From Spirochaetia bacterium UBA2205 (GTDB taxonomy: Bacteria > Spirochaetota > UBA4802 > UB4802), in NCBI GenBank assembly GCA_002328585.1, contig DCUV01000054.1:24581-63825 (forward strand): a stretch of 39,245 nt of DNA. Direction: 5' to 3'. Both the position numbers and the translations under genes were made by a program. The number at the start of each line of letters is the position of its first letter. Position 1 is the first letter of the stretch. Shown piece by piece: positions 32,980 through 39,245 of this stretch. The notes under the pieces are model-generated. The model did no database searches. It was given only the letters and a program-made list of their open reading frames with translations, and had not been told where the DNA came from.

Positions 32980-33501
32980 CTACATCATTGGACCATCATC
33001 AGGACCCCCAGGACCCATTGGTCCACAATCGCCACCGGGGCGCATCTTTTTCATATTTTCCATTTCTGCTCTTTTATACTGCCTTAATTTGTTAAGCTGT
33101 TCCTTATTGAGCTGCTTTTCAATATCAATGACATGCTGTATTCGTAAAAGATGGAGCTCAACTCGCAAATCAGCTATCTCTTTTAGTTTAGCACGCACTG
33201 CATTGATGTCAACTACATCCTGAAGCAAAAGCTTTTTTAGCTGAATAACATTGGGTGCTAATTTTTCCCGTATGTCAAGCATCTTCATTTCGTATTGTTT
33301 ATTGATTGCAATAATCTTATCAACCTGTAAATCAGACAATCCAAGCTCCTGCTTTAAACGTTCTACATCACCAAAAATGGGGCCTTTTTTCATATGCATA
33401 GCAGAACAATCATGTCCTCTTCCCTTAGGTTTAGGTTCGCCCCCAAATGCTACTGATGTAACCAGCATTATCACAACAAACATCAGACTTATTCGTTTCA
33501 T
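32980..33501 (-). CDS. Periplasmic Spy/CpxP/CnrX-like protein, metal-binding type
   Basis: I start at ATG 33501 behind AAGGGGA, giving 173 residues that begin with the signal peptide MKRISLMFVVIMLVTSVAFG; longer readings from 33507 or 33588 precede the ribosome binding site. The mature protein has GRGHDCSAMHMKKGP, then long amphipathic helices with LGLSDLQVDKIIAINKQYEM, IREKLAPNVIQLKKLLLQDV, VELHLLRIQHVIDIEKQLNK and EQLNKLRQYKRAEM, the helical-hairpin pattern (LTxEQ) of the Spy/CpxP/ZraP/CnrX superfamily. The tail (RPGGDCGPMGPGGPDDGPMM) is rich in Met, Gly and Asp. Cys, His and Met at both ends suggest metal binding. As first gene of the ECF operon it probably acts as sensor or chaperone in envelope or metal stress. 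Confidence 0.75.
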   Translation of the reverse strand: MKRISLMFVVIMLVTSVAFGGEPKPKGRGHDCSAMHMKKGPIFGDVERLKQELGLSDLQVDKIIAINKQYEMKMLDIREKLAPNVIQLKKLLLQDVVDINAVRAKLKEIADLRVELHLLRIQHVIDIEKQLNKEQLNKLRQYKRAEMENMKKMRPGGDCGPMGPGGPDDGPMM

Positions 33502-33716
33502 AGCCATCCCCTTCATTATAAAATTAATCGTAAAACCTATTCTTCCCAACACGGCTATTAGACCTGATAAAAACAAAAAAGGTTCCATAAATGGTCATTT
33601 TTCTACTATAAAATTATTGCAAATACACTATCGTTCAGTATATATGGTCAGTAGCTTACTACAAGTAATCAAAAATTTTTACACTTTGTCATGTTTTATT
33701 ACATTGAGGTAAAAAA

Positions 33717-34562
33717 ATGGTTAACCTTTCACCGCCCGTACTGAAAACAATATCCAGCCGCTATTCATGCCGTACCTATACCAATGAAGAACTAAAAGAT
33801 GAAGACTACGATTATCTGCAACAGTGTATTGCAGCAATAACCACATTGTTTGGTTCTACCATGCGAATAAAGCTAATACACAATAACAGGGTAGAGCTAC
33901 CACAAAAGATTGGTACGTATGGATTTATAAAAAATCAACAGGGATTTATTGCAGCAACCACTGCTGATACAAAGGAAGGGCTGGTAGATTTTGGATATGC
34001 TCTTGAACAACTGGTATTAGCGGCAACACAACGCAGTATTGGGACGTGCTGGTTAGGCGGTACCTTTACCAGAGGCCCATTTAACCAGATAATGGGATTA
34101 TCACCCCATGAGATTTTACCTGCCGTTATATCGCTGGGGTATCCAGCAGATAAAAAGAGGATGTTTGAACGCTCTGTACGGTATATAGCTGGTTCTGATA
34201 CACGGAAAAAAGCCACTGAACTGTTCTTTGAACATACATGGAACAATCCCTATAAGGGGTCAGAGCCTTTTACAACATTGCTGGAATTGGTACGGCTTGC
34301 ACCATCGGCATCCAACAAACAGCCATGGCGTATTCTTTTCAATAACAATGCATTCCATTTCTATCTGGAACGTACACCGGGATACTACGATAGGAATAAA
34401 GCGTTACTGGGATTCTACGACCTTCAGATGATAGATATGGGGATTGCACTGTGCCACTTCCACTATGGTGCCATTGACTACAAAATAGATGGGAAGTTTG
34501 CCGTCACACACCATCCTGAGATAGATAACCGCGAATATATCATCAGTTATATACTGGTATAA
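33717..34562 (+). CDS. Nitroreductase-family protein (TM1586-like)
   Basis: The 281-residue protein has two nitroreductase-like halves, as in the TM1586-type family: SSRYSCRTYTNEELKDEDYD at the start (FMN-binding Arg/Ser region), GTCWLGGTFTRGPFNQIM around residue 115, VISLGYPADKKR, and in the second half LLELVRLAPSASNKQPWRIL, the classical flavin-contact motif, followed by MIDMGIALCHFHYGA. It probably reduces a quinone- or nitro-like compound with NAD(P)H using FMN; the natural substrate is unknown. GAGG eight bases before ATG 33717 supports the start. It is a single gene. It carries one copy of GGGGTCAGAGC. Confidence 0.85.
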   Translation: MVNLSPPVLKTISSRYSCRTYTNEELKDEDYDYLQQCIAAITTLFGSTMRIKLIHNNRVELPQKIGTYGFIKNQQGFIAATTADTKEGLVDFGYALEQLVLAATQRSIGTCWLGGTFTRGPFNQIMGLSPHEILPAVISLGYPADKKRMFERSVRYIAGSDTRKKATELFFEHTWNNPYKGSEPFTTLLELVRLAPSASNKQPWRILFNNNAFHFYLERTPGYYDRNKALLGFYDLQMIDMGIALCHFHYGAIDYKIDGKFAVTHHPEIDNREYIISYILV

Positions 34563-34743
34563 AATTTAAGCATAAAGTGGTATTTGTGCTATTGTTATAT
34601 TAAGCAAATAATGTTTATTCTATTTTGAATATAATTGAGGTTGCAATTGCTGCATTTTTATTTTTTTATATTTGCTGTTTTCATTGTTATGTTGTATTCT
34701 TTGTATAAAGTTTTGACAACCTTACAATAATAAAGAGGTCACA

Positions 34744-36324
34744 ATGGATACACAATACACATCCCGACAGATATTGGAAATTAAATCCAGCGGAACATAT
34801 ATACTTTTATTTGTTCTGATAGCATTGATAGCGCATATATTTCAGTTTATAGCAAAAGTTGATCTTTTTGAAATCCTGAAGCTTTCACTTGCCAGTATAA
34901 TCTGTTTGCTAATTGCCTATAGTATATACAAAAGAAAAAAAACACTTAAACAAACTGAAATTCTGGAATGGTTGTTGGGTTTTATAACTCTTACCATTCC
35001 ATTAGCTGCAAAATATGCGTATGCAACAACCTATGACTGGACATTTGCCCTGGAATCATACAACAGCTCAATTTTACTTATTATTTTTATGGTTTTATTA
35101 CAGCTTTATTTTAACAAGCGCCTTGTAGCATTTTATTCTACATATGCTATTGTTACCTGGGTTGCTTTTTTATTGCTGGCGATAGCTCATGGGGCAGATA
35201 TTCACTGGGATGCAACCATTGATGGAAAACCAATTCACGGCTTTATAATTTTCAGGGAAATATTCATAATAGTAATTACAGCTATATTTGGAATACTGGC
35301 ATATAGGAATATACAGATTGTTGAACAATACGACGACAGAACAGCAACGCAACTATCCATTATCCATGAGCAATCTAAAAAGCAAAAGCAACTGAATGAG
35401 ATAATCAAGGAAAAGGTAGCCGATCTACTTCAGCAGGTACAACGTCAGGATGAATTAACCATCAAGTTTAATGATAAGATGCAAAACCAGGCTTCAACCT
35501 TTGAAGAGATATCAGCAACATTAGAAGAGCTTTTAGGCTCAGCAGAGAGTATTGCGCACAGCTCCGAAGAACAGGTTGGCGGCAATACAATGATGGAAAC
35601 TATTGTAAGTGAATTTAAGATAATAAAAAATGAAACCCGTCAAAACCTGGATAAAACCATACATGAAGTAGATAATGTTGTTGCTCAGACTGGCAGCGCA
35701 AATGAAAGGATACGCGATGTAGAATCAACTATCAATGAAATTCGCAACCAGAGTCAAAAAATTGCTGAAACTATTGGCGTTATTGTTGATATAGCCGATA
35801 GAATTAACCTTTTATCCCTTAATGCAAGCATTGAAGCAGCACGTGCCGGCGATTACGGAAGAGGTTTTGCCGTTGTTGCCGATGAAATTGGTAAATTGGC
35901 ATATCAAACATCTGAAAGTATTAAGGACATTGAGAGTGTCCTTATGCAAAGTACTAAAACTACCGAAAAAGGTGTTGAAGTAATCCGTACTACAGCAGCA
36001 ATGCTCAAAGAGCTAATTGCAAAGATGGCGGAAAGTTCATCAAAAATTAAAATTTTGCAGGACAGTACCACCGTTGAAGAAAAATACATTAAAAACATTA
36101 TTGACCAGATGGAAAAAAATGTAGAATTAGCAAAGAATATAGGCACGGGTACTGAAGAACAAAAGACAGCTATTGAATCAAGCGCCAGAGCAATTGAGCA
36201 TATGAATGAGGTTGTTAGCCAGATGGTTGATGAAATTCAAAAGCTTGCAATGACATCACGCAGCATTCTTGACAATGCAACCGCTCTTCTTGAACAATCT
36301 AAGGGCGATAGCTCATCTGAATAG
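34744..36324 (+). CDS. Methyl-accepting chemotaxis protein, six-helix membrane input
   Basis: The 526-residue receptor resembles the one at 15653-17203: six membrane helices in residues 18-190 with only a short outer loop (DIHWDATIDGKPIHG), then a long coiled coil with the signalling tip INLLSLNASIEAARAGDYGR followed by GFAVVADEIGKLAY. No HAMP domain is evident. RBS GAGG precedes ATG 34744. Membrane-only input suggests sensing of membrane state or a hydrophobic ligand. The two receptors differ widely outside the tip, so they are not a recent duplication. The HAD phosphatase gene follows by 36 bases. Confidence 0.88.
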   Translation: MDTQYTSRQILEIKSSGTYILLFVLIALIAHIFQFIAKVDLFEILKLSLASIICLLIAYSIYKRKKTLKQTEILEWLLGFITLTIPLAAKYAYATTYDWTFALESYNSSILLIIFMVLLQLYFNKRLVAFYSTYAIVTWVAFLLLAIAHGADIHWDATIDGKPIHGFIIFREIFIIVITAIFGILAYRNIQIVEQYDDRTATQLSIIHEQSKKQKQLNEIIKEKVADLLQQVQRQDELTIKFNDKMQNQASTFEEISATLEELLGSAESIAHSSEEQVGGNTMMETIVSEFKIIKNETRQNLDKTIHEVDNVVAQTGSANERIRDVESTINEIRNQSQKIAETIGVIVDIADRINLLSLNASIEAARAGDYGRGFAVVADEIGKLAYQTSESIKDIESVLMQSTKTTEKGVEVIRTTAAMLKELIAKMAESSSKIKILQDSTTVEEKYIKNIIDQMEKNVELAKNIGTGTEEQKTAIESSARAIEHMNEVVSQMVDEIQKLAMTSRSILDNATALLEQSKGDSSSE

Positions 36325-36360
36325 CAGTGTGCCTGTTATCGAGAAACTATCAAACAAACA

Positions 36361-37008
36361 ATGGAACAAAAACACTATCAGTACATACTATTCTGTGATT
36401 TTGATGGCACCATCACTGCAGAAGAAACATTTGTGGGGATGTGCCAGAAGTTTGCACCGGATATCTTTCATGAAATTGGTAAAAAGATGTGGGAGCGTCA
36501 GCTTACCATACGGGAAGGCGTACGCACAGTTATTGAGTCATTACCTTCTTCACTATATCCCGATATGCTTGCCTATATTGATGATATTGAAATGCGCCCT
36601 GGCTTTCCTGAATTTTTATGCTACTGCAATAACCATTCTATCCCGGTTGTCATCATTTCTGGCGGCTTATATGATTGCGTTGTTCGTAAGCTGGGAGATT
36701 TAATCAATAACGTAGAGGCTATCTATGCCGCACGGGTTGATGCAAGCGGCGATTACCTAAAGCTGTATTCTGATTATGAGTATGAAGGTGAGTTGGTGGC
36801 AAAAGCTGTCATTATGGATAACTATCGGGCACAATGCAGGATAGCTGTTGGTGATGGACCAACCGACATCGAGATGGCAAAGCATGCTGATATAGTCTTT
36901 GCGCGTAGCATGCTGAAACAGTTTTTGCCCGAAGGCAAAAAATACTATGAATGGGATAATTTTTTTGATGTTATTGAAACTCTTTCTGTTATCATTGATA
37001 AGAAATAA
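36361..37008 (+). CDS. HAD-superfamily phosphatase (MtnX/SerB-like)
   Basis: The 215-residue enzyme has the HAD motifs: FCDFDGTITAEE (motif I, the first Asp is the nucleophile), VVIISGGLYDCV (motif II Ser), a conserved Lys in LVAKAVIMDN, and AVGDGPTDIEMAKHADIVFA (motif III/IV). The layout with a helical cap between motifs I and II is that of subfamily IB, and MtnX-like phosphatases (methionine salvage) share the CDFDGTIT start. No other methionine-salvage gene is in the window, so a phosphoserine-like or other small phosphate ester is equally possible. The start is 36 bases after the chemoreceptor gene and its ribosome binding site is weak. Confidence 0.8.
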   Translation: MEQKHYQYILFCDFDGTITAEETFVGMCQKFAPDIFHEIGKKMWERQLTIREGVRTVIESLPSSLYPDMLAYIDDIEMRPGFPEFLCYCNNHSIPVVIISGGLYDCVVRKLGDLINNVEAIYAARVDASGDYLKLYSDYEYEGELVAKAVIMDNYRAQCRIAVGDGPTDIEMAKHADIVFARSMLKQFLPEGKKYYEWDNFFDVIETLSVIIDKK

Positions 37009-37032
37009 TTTATTGAATGATAGATTAACGGC

Positions 37033-37210
37033 AGGCTGCCCTATCATGCGCCCGCATCCAAAGGCACCACACATCCCTGTGCAACTGCCGTACCCTGCTA
37101 TTACATCACCTCCCCTGTATAAGCTTTAAAATAAATTTAAGGAAATCACTCTCTATTTTTTTTACACAAAAATTCTCATTTCCCTTCTCATTTCCCATTA
37201 AAACGTTATG
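37033..37210. repeat. Dispersed repeat, copy A (direct repeat of 38450-38629)
   Basis: The outer parts match copy B closely: CCCTATCATGCGCCCGCATC near 37039-37058, GGAAATCACTCTCTATTTT at 37141-37159, ACAAAAATTCTCATTT and finally AAACGTTATG at 37201-37210. The middle differs. Copy A has an extra ~12 bases near its right end. The right end coincides with the stop codon of a minus-strand gene fragment. Confidence 0.65.
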
Positions 37211-37349
37211 TAACAGTATCACCGCCACTATTAGTGGTTACCATAAACTGCATGTCGCCTTCGGTGAGCGCTATCCCATATTTTTGCGCTATCTCACGCA
37301 ATGCCCCTTTGAGCGTTGGCTTACCCACCACCATGCACATGGTTTTAGG
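37206..37349 (-). pseudogene. Unidentified C-terminal gene fragment
   Basis: The minus strand from 37349 to TAA 37208-37206 reads NPKTMCMVVGKPTLKGALRE, then IAQKYGIALTEGDMQFMVTT and NSGGDTVT. It has good protein character, but an in-frame TAG lies right upstream and no ribosome binding site precedes the internal ATG codons. I cannot name the family. It appears to be the end of a truncated gene whose 3' flank is repeat copy A. Confidence 0.4.
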
Positions 37350-37407
37350 ATTGTACTATATTACTTGTACTTTTCACAGGTGGCAATGAGTTGACCTATT
37401 TTTTTTA

Positions 37408-37440
37408 TTGACTTTCATTAATATAAAAATGTATATTAAT
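37408..37440 (+). promoter_or_regulatory. Promoter with inverted repeat upstream of the toxin-antitoxin operon
   Basis: TTGACT (37408-37413) and TATATT (37432-37437) are 18 bases apart. ATTAATATA (37417-37425) and TATATTAAT (37432-37440) are exact inverted repeats covering the spacer and the -10 box, a common site for autorepression by an antitoxin. The antitoxin start is 140 bases further on. Confidence 0.4.
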
Positions 37441-37579
37441 AGCAGGTCGTTATTGTTGTATGCTTTACAATAGTTTTAGTTTATTACGTTAATTGAATCC
37501 AAGATTTTTTATTTTTTTATGCTATGCTACATAGTACATTTAAATTAATGGTAAATAACAATAACGAGGAATATCGTAA

Positions 37580-37759
37580 ATGCAAACTATAAAGCAAAAA
37601 GCCCTTAACGCTATCAACTCTTTGCCTGATACTGCTACATTGGAAGATATCATGTATAGCCTTTATGTTATCGATAAAATAAAAAATGGTCTTAATGCAA
37701 TTGATAAAGGTAAAATAGTGTCTTTAGATGCATTAAAAAAAGAAATGCAATCATGGTAG
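37580..37759 (+). CDS. Type II antitoxin, small
   Basis: The 59-residue protein (MQTIKQKALNAINSLPDTAT, then LEDIMYSLYVIDKIKNGLNA and IDKGKIVSLDALKKEMQSW) follows the pattern of small antitoxins paired with RelE/ParE toxins: an N-terminal helix, a central 'EDIMY.LYVIDKI..GL' helix, and a C-terminal segment that wraps the toxin. ATG 37580 follows GAGGA. The stop overlaps the toxin start by seven bases, which couples their translation. It should neutralise the toxin and repress the operon. Confidence 0.8.
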   Translation: MQTIKQKALNAINSLPDTATLEDIMYSLYVIDKIKNGLNAIDKGKIVSLDALKKEMQSW

Positions 37760-38049
37760 TATTTTCCCAACCAGCAAAAGATGATTTAAGGCACATATAT
37801 GAATTTATTGCATTTGATTCAGCTTTGTACGCACATAAAGTTATTCAATCTATAGTAAACCATATTCAACAATTAGAAACGTTTCCTGAAAGCGGGAGAG
37901 TTGTTCCAGAACTAAATGATGATTCTATCCGTGAGATTATACATGACAATTACCGTATAATTTACAGAATTAAAAATGCAATTGAAGTTATTGCAATCAT
38001 ATATGCCAAACGAAACTTTGGACATAGCATCAACGATAGGATTGAATAA
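37753..38049 (+). CDS. RelE/ParE-family toxin
   Basis: The 98-residue protein shows the family layout: VVFSQPAKDDLRHIYEFIAF (first strand, long helix), QLETFPESGRVVPELNDDSI (loop with the conserved Pro-x-x-Gly-Arg), then REIIHDNYRIIYRIKNAIEV and IAIIYAKRNF (sheet with the Tyr-Arg-Ile-Ile-Tyr pattern). ParE members poison gyrase and RelE members cut mRNA on the ribosome; sequence alone does not decide. It overlaps the antitoxin gene. The pair is framed by two direct copies of a ~180 bp repeat. Confidence 0.88.
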   Translation: MVVFSQPAKDDLRHIYEFIAFDSALYAHKVIQSIVNHIQQLETFPESGRVVPELNDDSIREIIHDNYRIIYRIKNAIEVIAIIYAKRNFGHSINDRIE

Positions 38050-38061
38050 CTCAAAAACATT

Positions 38062-38089
38062 TATGCTATCCCATGCACTGGATAGCATA
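38062..38089. terminator. Perfect 10-bp stem-loop after the toxin gene
   Basis: TATGCTATCC (38062-38071) pairs with GGATAGCATA (38080-38089) around 8 bases, starting 12 bases beyond the toxin stop. There is no T-tract, so it may be part of the hairpin-rich element that follows. Confidence 0.4.
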
Positions 38090-38149
38090 CTCCCTGCTCT
38101 GGATAATCCTAACCATGCCAGTCCCAGTATGCCACTGCTTTTTCCCTTT

Positions 38150-38184
38150 GTAAGGGAGCATTTATGCGCTAAATGCCCCCTTAC
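38150..38184. repeat. 15-bp stem-loop in the hairpin-rich region
   Basis: The arms 38150-38164 and 38170-38184 are complementary at 14 of 15 positions around the loop TGCGC. It is the longest stem in the noncoding region 38050-38630, which holds at least six further inverted repeats and no gene. Confidence 0.6.
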
Positions 38185-38449
38185 CAACCCCTAAAGCGCA
38201 CCTCACACGGCGGTGTGCCTTATCCCACTGTATGGATTATATCACTGCCTTCGTGCTGCGGAAGACATCCTGTCTATGTCCTCGCACGAGCCGTATGGCG
38301 CTCCAGCATCCTGCCTCCGCTGTTTTTGCCTTAAAAAACAGAAAAATACTGTATGCACCAGTTGTTTCCATAGTTTGCGTGTAGTACTTGATACAAAATG
38401 TTCCACTGCACCTGCTTTGACAACGATGTTGTGTAGAGAAGTCTTGCGT

Positions 38450-38629
38450 CAGACTTCCCTATCATGCACCCGCATCCTATGACGCCGTGCATCCGTACAC
38501 GGCTGTGCTATGCTCCCAGTAGCCTTCCACGGATGGAAGGCGAACCTGGTTGCAGGCAAGCGCACAGCCATGGAAATCACTCGCTATTTTATCCTAACAA
38601 AAATTCTCATTTTTCATTGAAACGTTATG
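38450..38629. repeat. Dispersed repeat, copy B, highly structured
   Basis: It matches copy A at 37033-37210 in both outer parts. The centre forms nested stems: GGCTGTGC (38501-38508) pairs with GCACAGCC (38562-38569), enclosing CCTTCCA/TGGAAGG (38523-38540) and CCTG/CAGG. GAAGTCT/AGACTTC (38439-38458) lies just outside. Its right end abuts the stop codon of the minus-strand gene at 38631. Confidence 0.6.
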
Positions 38630-38630
38630 A

Positions 38631-39092
38631 TTACCACATAAATAATATTAAATCTGGTTCTTCATCCTCAACTATATTTTCAATTCCTTTTCTTTTATAA
38701 AACATAATTTGACACTCTTGTCTATCGTTAACATCATAACATTTTATTACAAAACTCCTATATGTCCCTTCATAGAATCCTTCTATATACACTTTAGGTC
38801 TTTTAAAATAAAAATATTGTTTTTTTACATTTACATTCCATTCCCCGATTTTTGTAAATTCTTCTTTTACAGTATATCCATAAGTTAATACTTTACCATC
38901 TGGTAAAAATTTATATTTTTTACTAGGAGGGGAACCCCAATATTTTACTTTAATCAATAAATTTTTCAATTCAATCCACTTCTTCTCACCTTTTAATTCA
39001 TTTATCGATAGTATATCTTCTGAAAATACTTGTTTGTTTATTGTTATACTCATAATTATCAAAGTTATTCCTACAATCGCTTTTATTCTCAT
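38631..39092 (-). CDS. Small exported hypothetical protein
   Basis: The 153-residue protein starts MRIKAIVGITLIIMSITINK with cleavage likely near QVFSED, so it is probably periplasmic or secreted. The mature part is rich in beta-strand pattern and aromatic residues (VKYWGSPPSKKYKFLPDGKV, EEFTKIGEWNVNVKKQYFYF, YIEGFYEGTYRSFVIKC). The 'F.pDGkv...G....g.W......' arrangement recalls small lipocalin-like or MORN-like domains, but I do not assign one. GGAGG at proper distance supports ATG 39092. The AT content is higher than in neighbouring genes, as in laterally acquired cassettes. Confidence 0.65.
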   Translation of the reverse strand: MRIKAIVGITLIIMSITINKQVFSEDILSINELKGEKKWIELKNLLIKVKYWGSPPSKKYKFLPDGKVLTYGYTVKEEFTKIGEWNVNVKKQYFYFKRPKVYIEGFYEGTYRSFVIKCYDVNDRQECQIMFYKRKGIENIVEDEEPDLILFMW

Positions 39093-39098
39093 GATTAA

Positions 39099-39226
39099 TT
39101 ACCTCCAGTTATAGCGCATAAAATATACATTTGACAAATCTTTAACTTCTTCATATGTAAATGCTGATTCTTGTAAACCAATATGATTCTTAGCATTATT
39201 GTTATAATCATATATTGAACTTATAA
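39099..39226 (-). other. C-terminal coding fragment at window edge
   Basis: The minus strand reads IYDYNNNAKNHIGLQESAFT then YEEVKDLSNVYFMRYNWR and stops at TAA 39101-39099, so close to the next gene that its ribosome binding site lies within this frame. An in-frame TGA about 40 codons upstream and the absence of an ATG mean that either the frame is broken or the gene is a remnant. The piece has clear protein character but no known family. Confidence 0.35.
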
Positions 39227-39245
39227 TGTTTCACACCAAATGAGA

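Noticed and set aside
33508..33588. Longer N-terminus for the Spy/CnrX-like protein from 33588
   Set aside because: It would put a second hydrophobic segment and the ribosome binding site inside the coding region; the signal peptide begins properly at 33501.
34706..34733. TAAAGTTT followed by AATAATAA as a flagellar sigma-28 promoter for the chemoreceptor at 34744
   Set aside because: The -10 match is poor and the start point would fall on the ribosome binding site, leaving no leader.
15653..36324. The two chemoreceptors as a recent duplication
   Set aside because: They share only the conserved signalling tip and the six-helix plan; the membrane parts are not similar.
38501..38569. Cloverleaf-like fold reminiscent of a tRNA (8-bp acceptor-like stem, inner hairpins)
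   Set aside because: No TTC-type T-loop, no plausible anticodon loop of seven bases and no CCA context; treated as a structured repeat.
37033..38629. Repeat copies as integron attC sites
   Set aside because: Orientation to gene ends fits, but I find no RYYYAAC/GTTRRRY core pair at both ends of either copy and no integrase in the window.

Overview
This 39 kb window is AT-rich (roughly 38% GC by eye) and looks chromosomal, probably from an uncultivated or little-studied member of the Spirochaetota. I infer the lineage from the mix of genes: two membrane methyl-accepting chemotaxis proteins, a solitary chemoreceptor-type sensor domain, a membrane-bound RsbU/SpoIIE phosphatase, a bacterial arginyl/leucyl-tRNA protein transferase, a GH38 mannosidase, a long acyl-CoA dehydrogenase, and dispersed palindromic repeats. 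No rRNA, tRNA, CRISPR array, intact transposase or phage module was found. The lineage call is an inference; a recA or leuA phylogeny would settle it.

Layout. (1) 1-2925, plus strand: the tail of a hypothetical protein, a GT-B-like glycosyltransferase, a TetR regulator behind a promoter/operator, and a QueG-like iron-sulfur reductase whose start lies inside the TetR gene. (2) 2926-6488, a graveyard around adenine deaminase (ade): an ATPase of the DUF4143 type with its middle deleted, the C-terminal stub of an acyl-CoA synthetase, an unidentified fragment, and a decayed DUF234-type ATPase. (3) 6489-18912, metabolism and signalling: a sodium:solute symporter, a tubby/LURP-like membrane protein, an acyl-CoA dehydrogenase, a GPH-type sugar symporter convergent with a GH38 alpha-mannosidase, a chemoreceptor, an exported metallo-beta-lactamase-fold hydrolase and a small protein with two ribbon-helix-helix-like segments. 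(4) 19026-22199: a ceramidase-like lipoprotein behind a perfect operator-like palindrome, and a receptor ectodomain that lacks any signalling domain. (5) 22196-24031: folE2 and recA, probably one operon. (6) 24229-25509, a second graveyard: a truncated restriction-modification methyltransferase and half a GGDEF domain. (7) 25768-29335: ygiQ and leuA, with a leucine leader-peptide attenuator ahead of leuA. (8) 29456-33501: SpoIIE phosphatase, an nhaA remnant made only of its two ends, bpt, and a three-gene module (Spy/CnrX-like metal-sensor-like protein, ECF sigma factor, putative anti-sigma). (9) 33717-37008: a nitroreductase, a second chemoreceptor and a HAD phosphatase. (10) 37009-39245: a type II toxin-antitoxin pair flanked by two direct copies of a ~180 bp repeat, a stretch very rich in hairpins, and a small exported protein.

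Themes. Leucine synthesis appears to be controlled by classical transcription attenuation, with a second leucine-rich mini-ORF between the attenuator and leuA. The ECF module resembles the composition of metal-responsive CnrYXH systems and ends in a Met/Cys/Gly-rich sensor tail. Gene decay here often proceeds by loss of the middle or one end of a gene: three genes keep both ends with the core gone, and at least three more keep only one end. Short words (GGGTCAGAGC, ACTATCG) are clearly over-represented by hand count.
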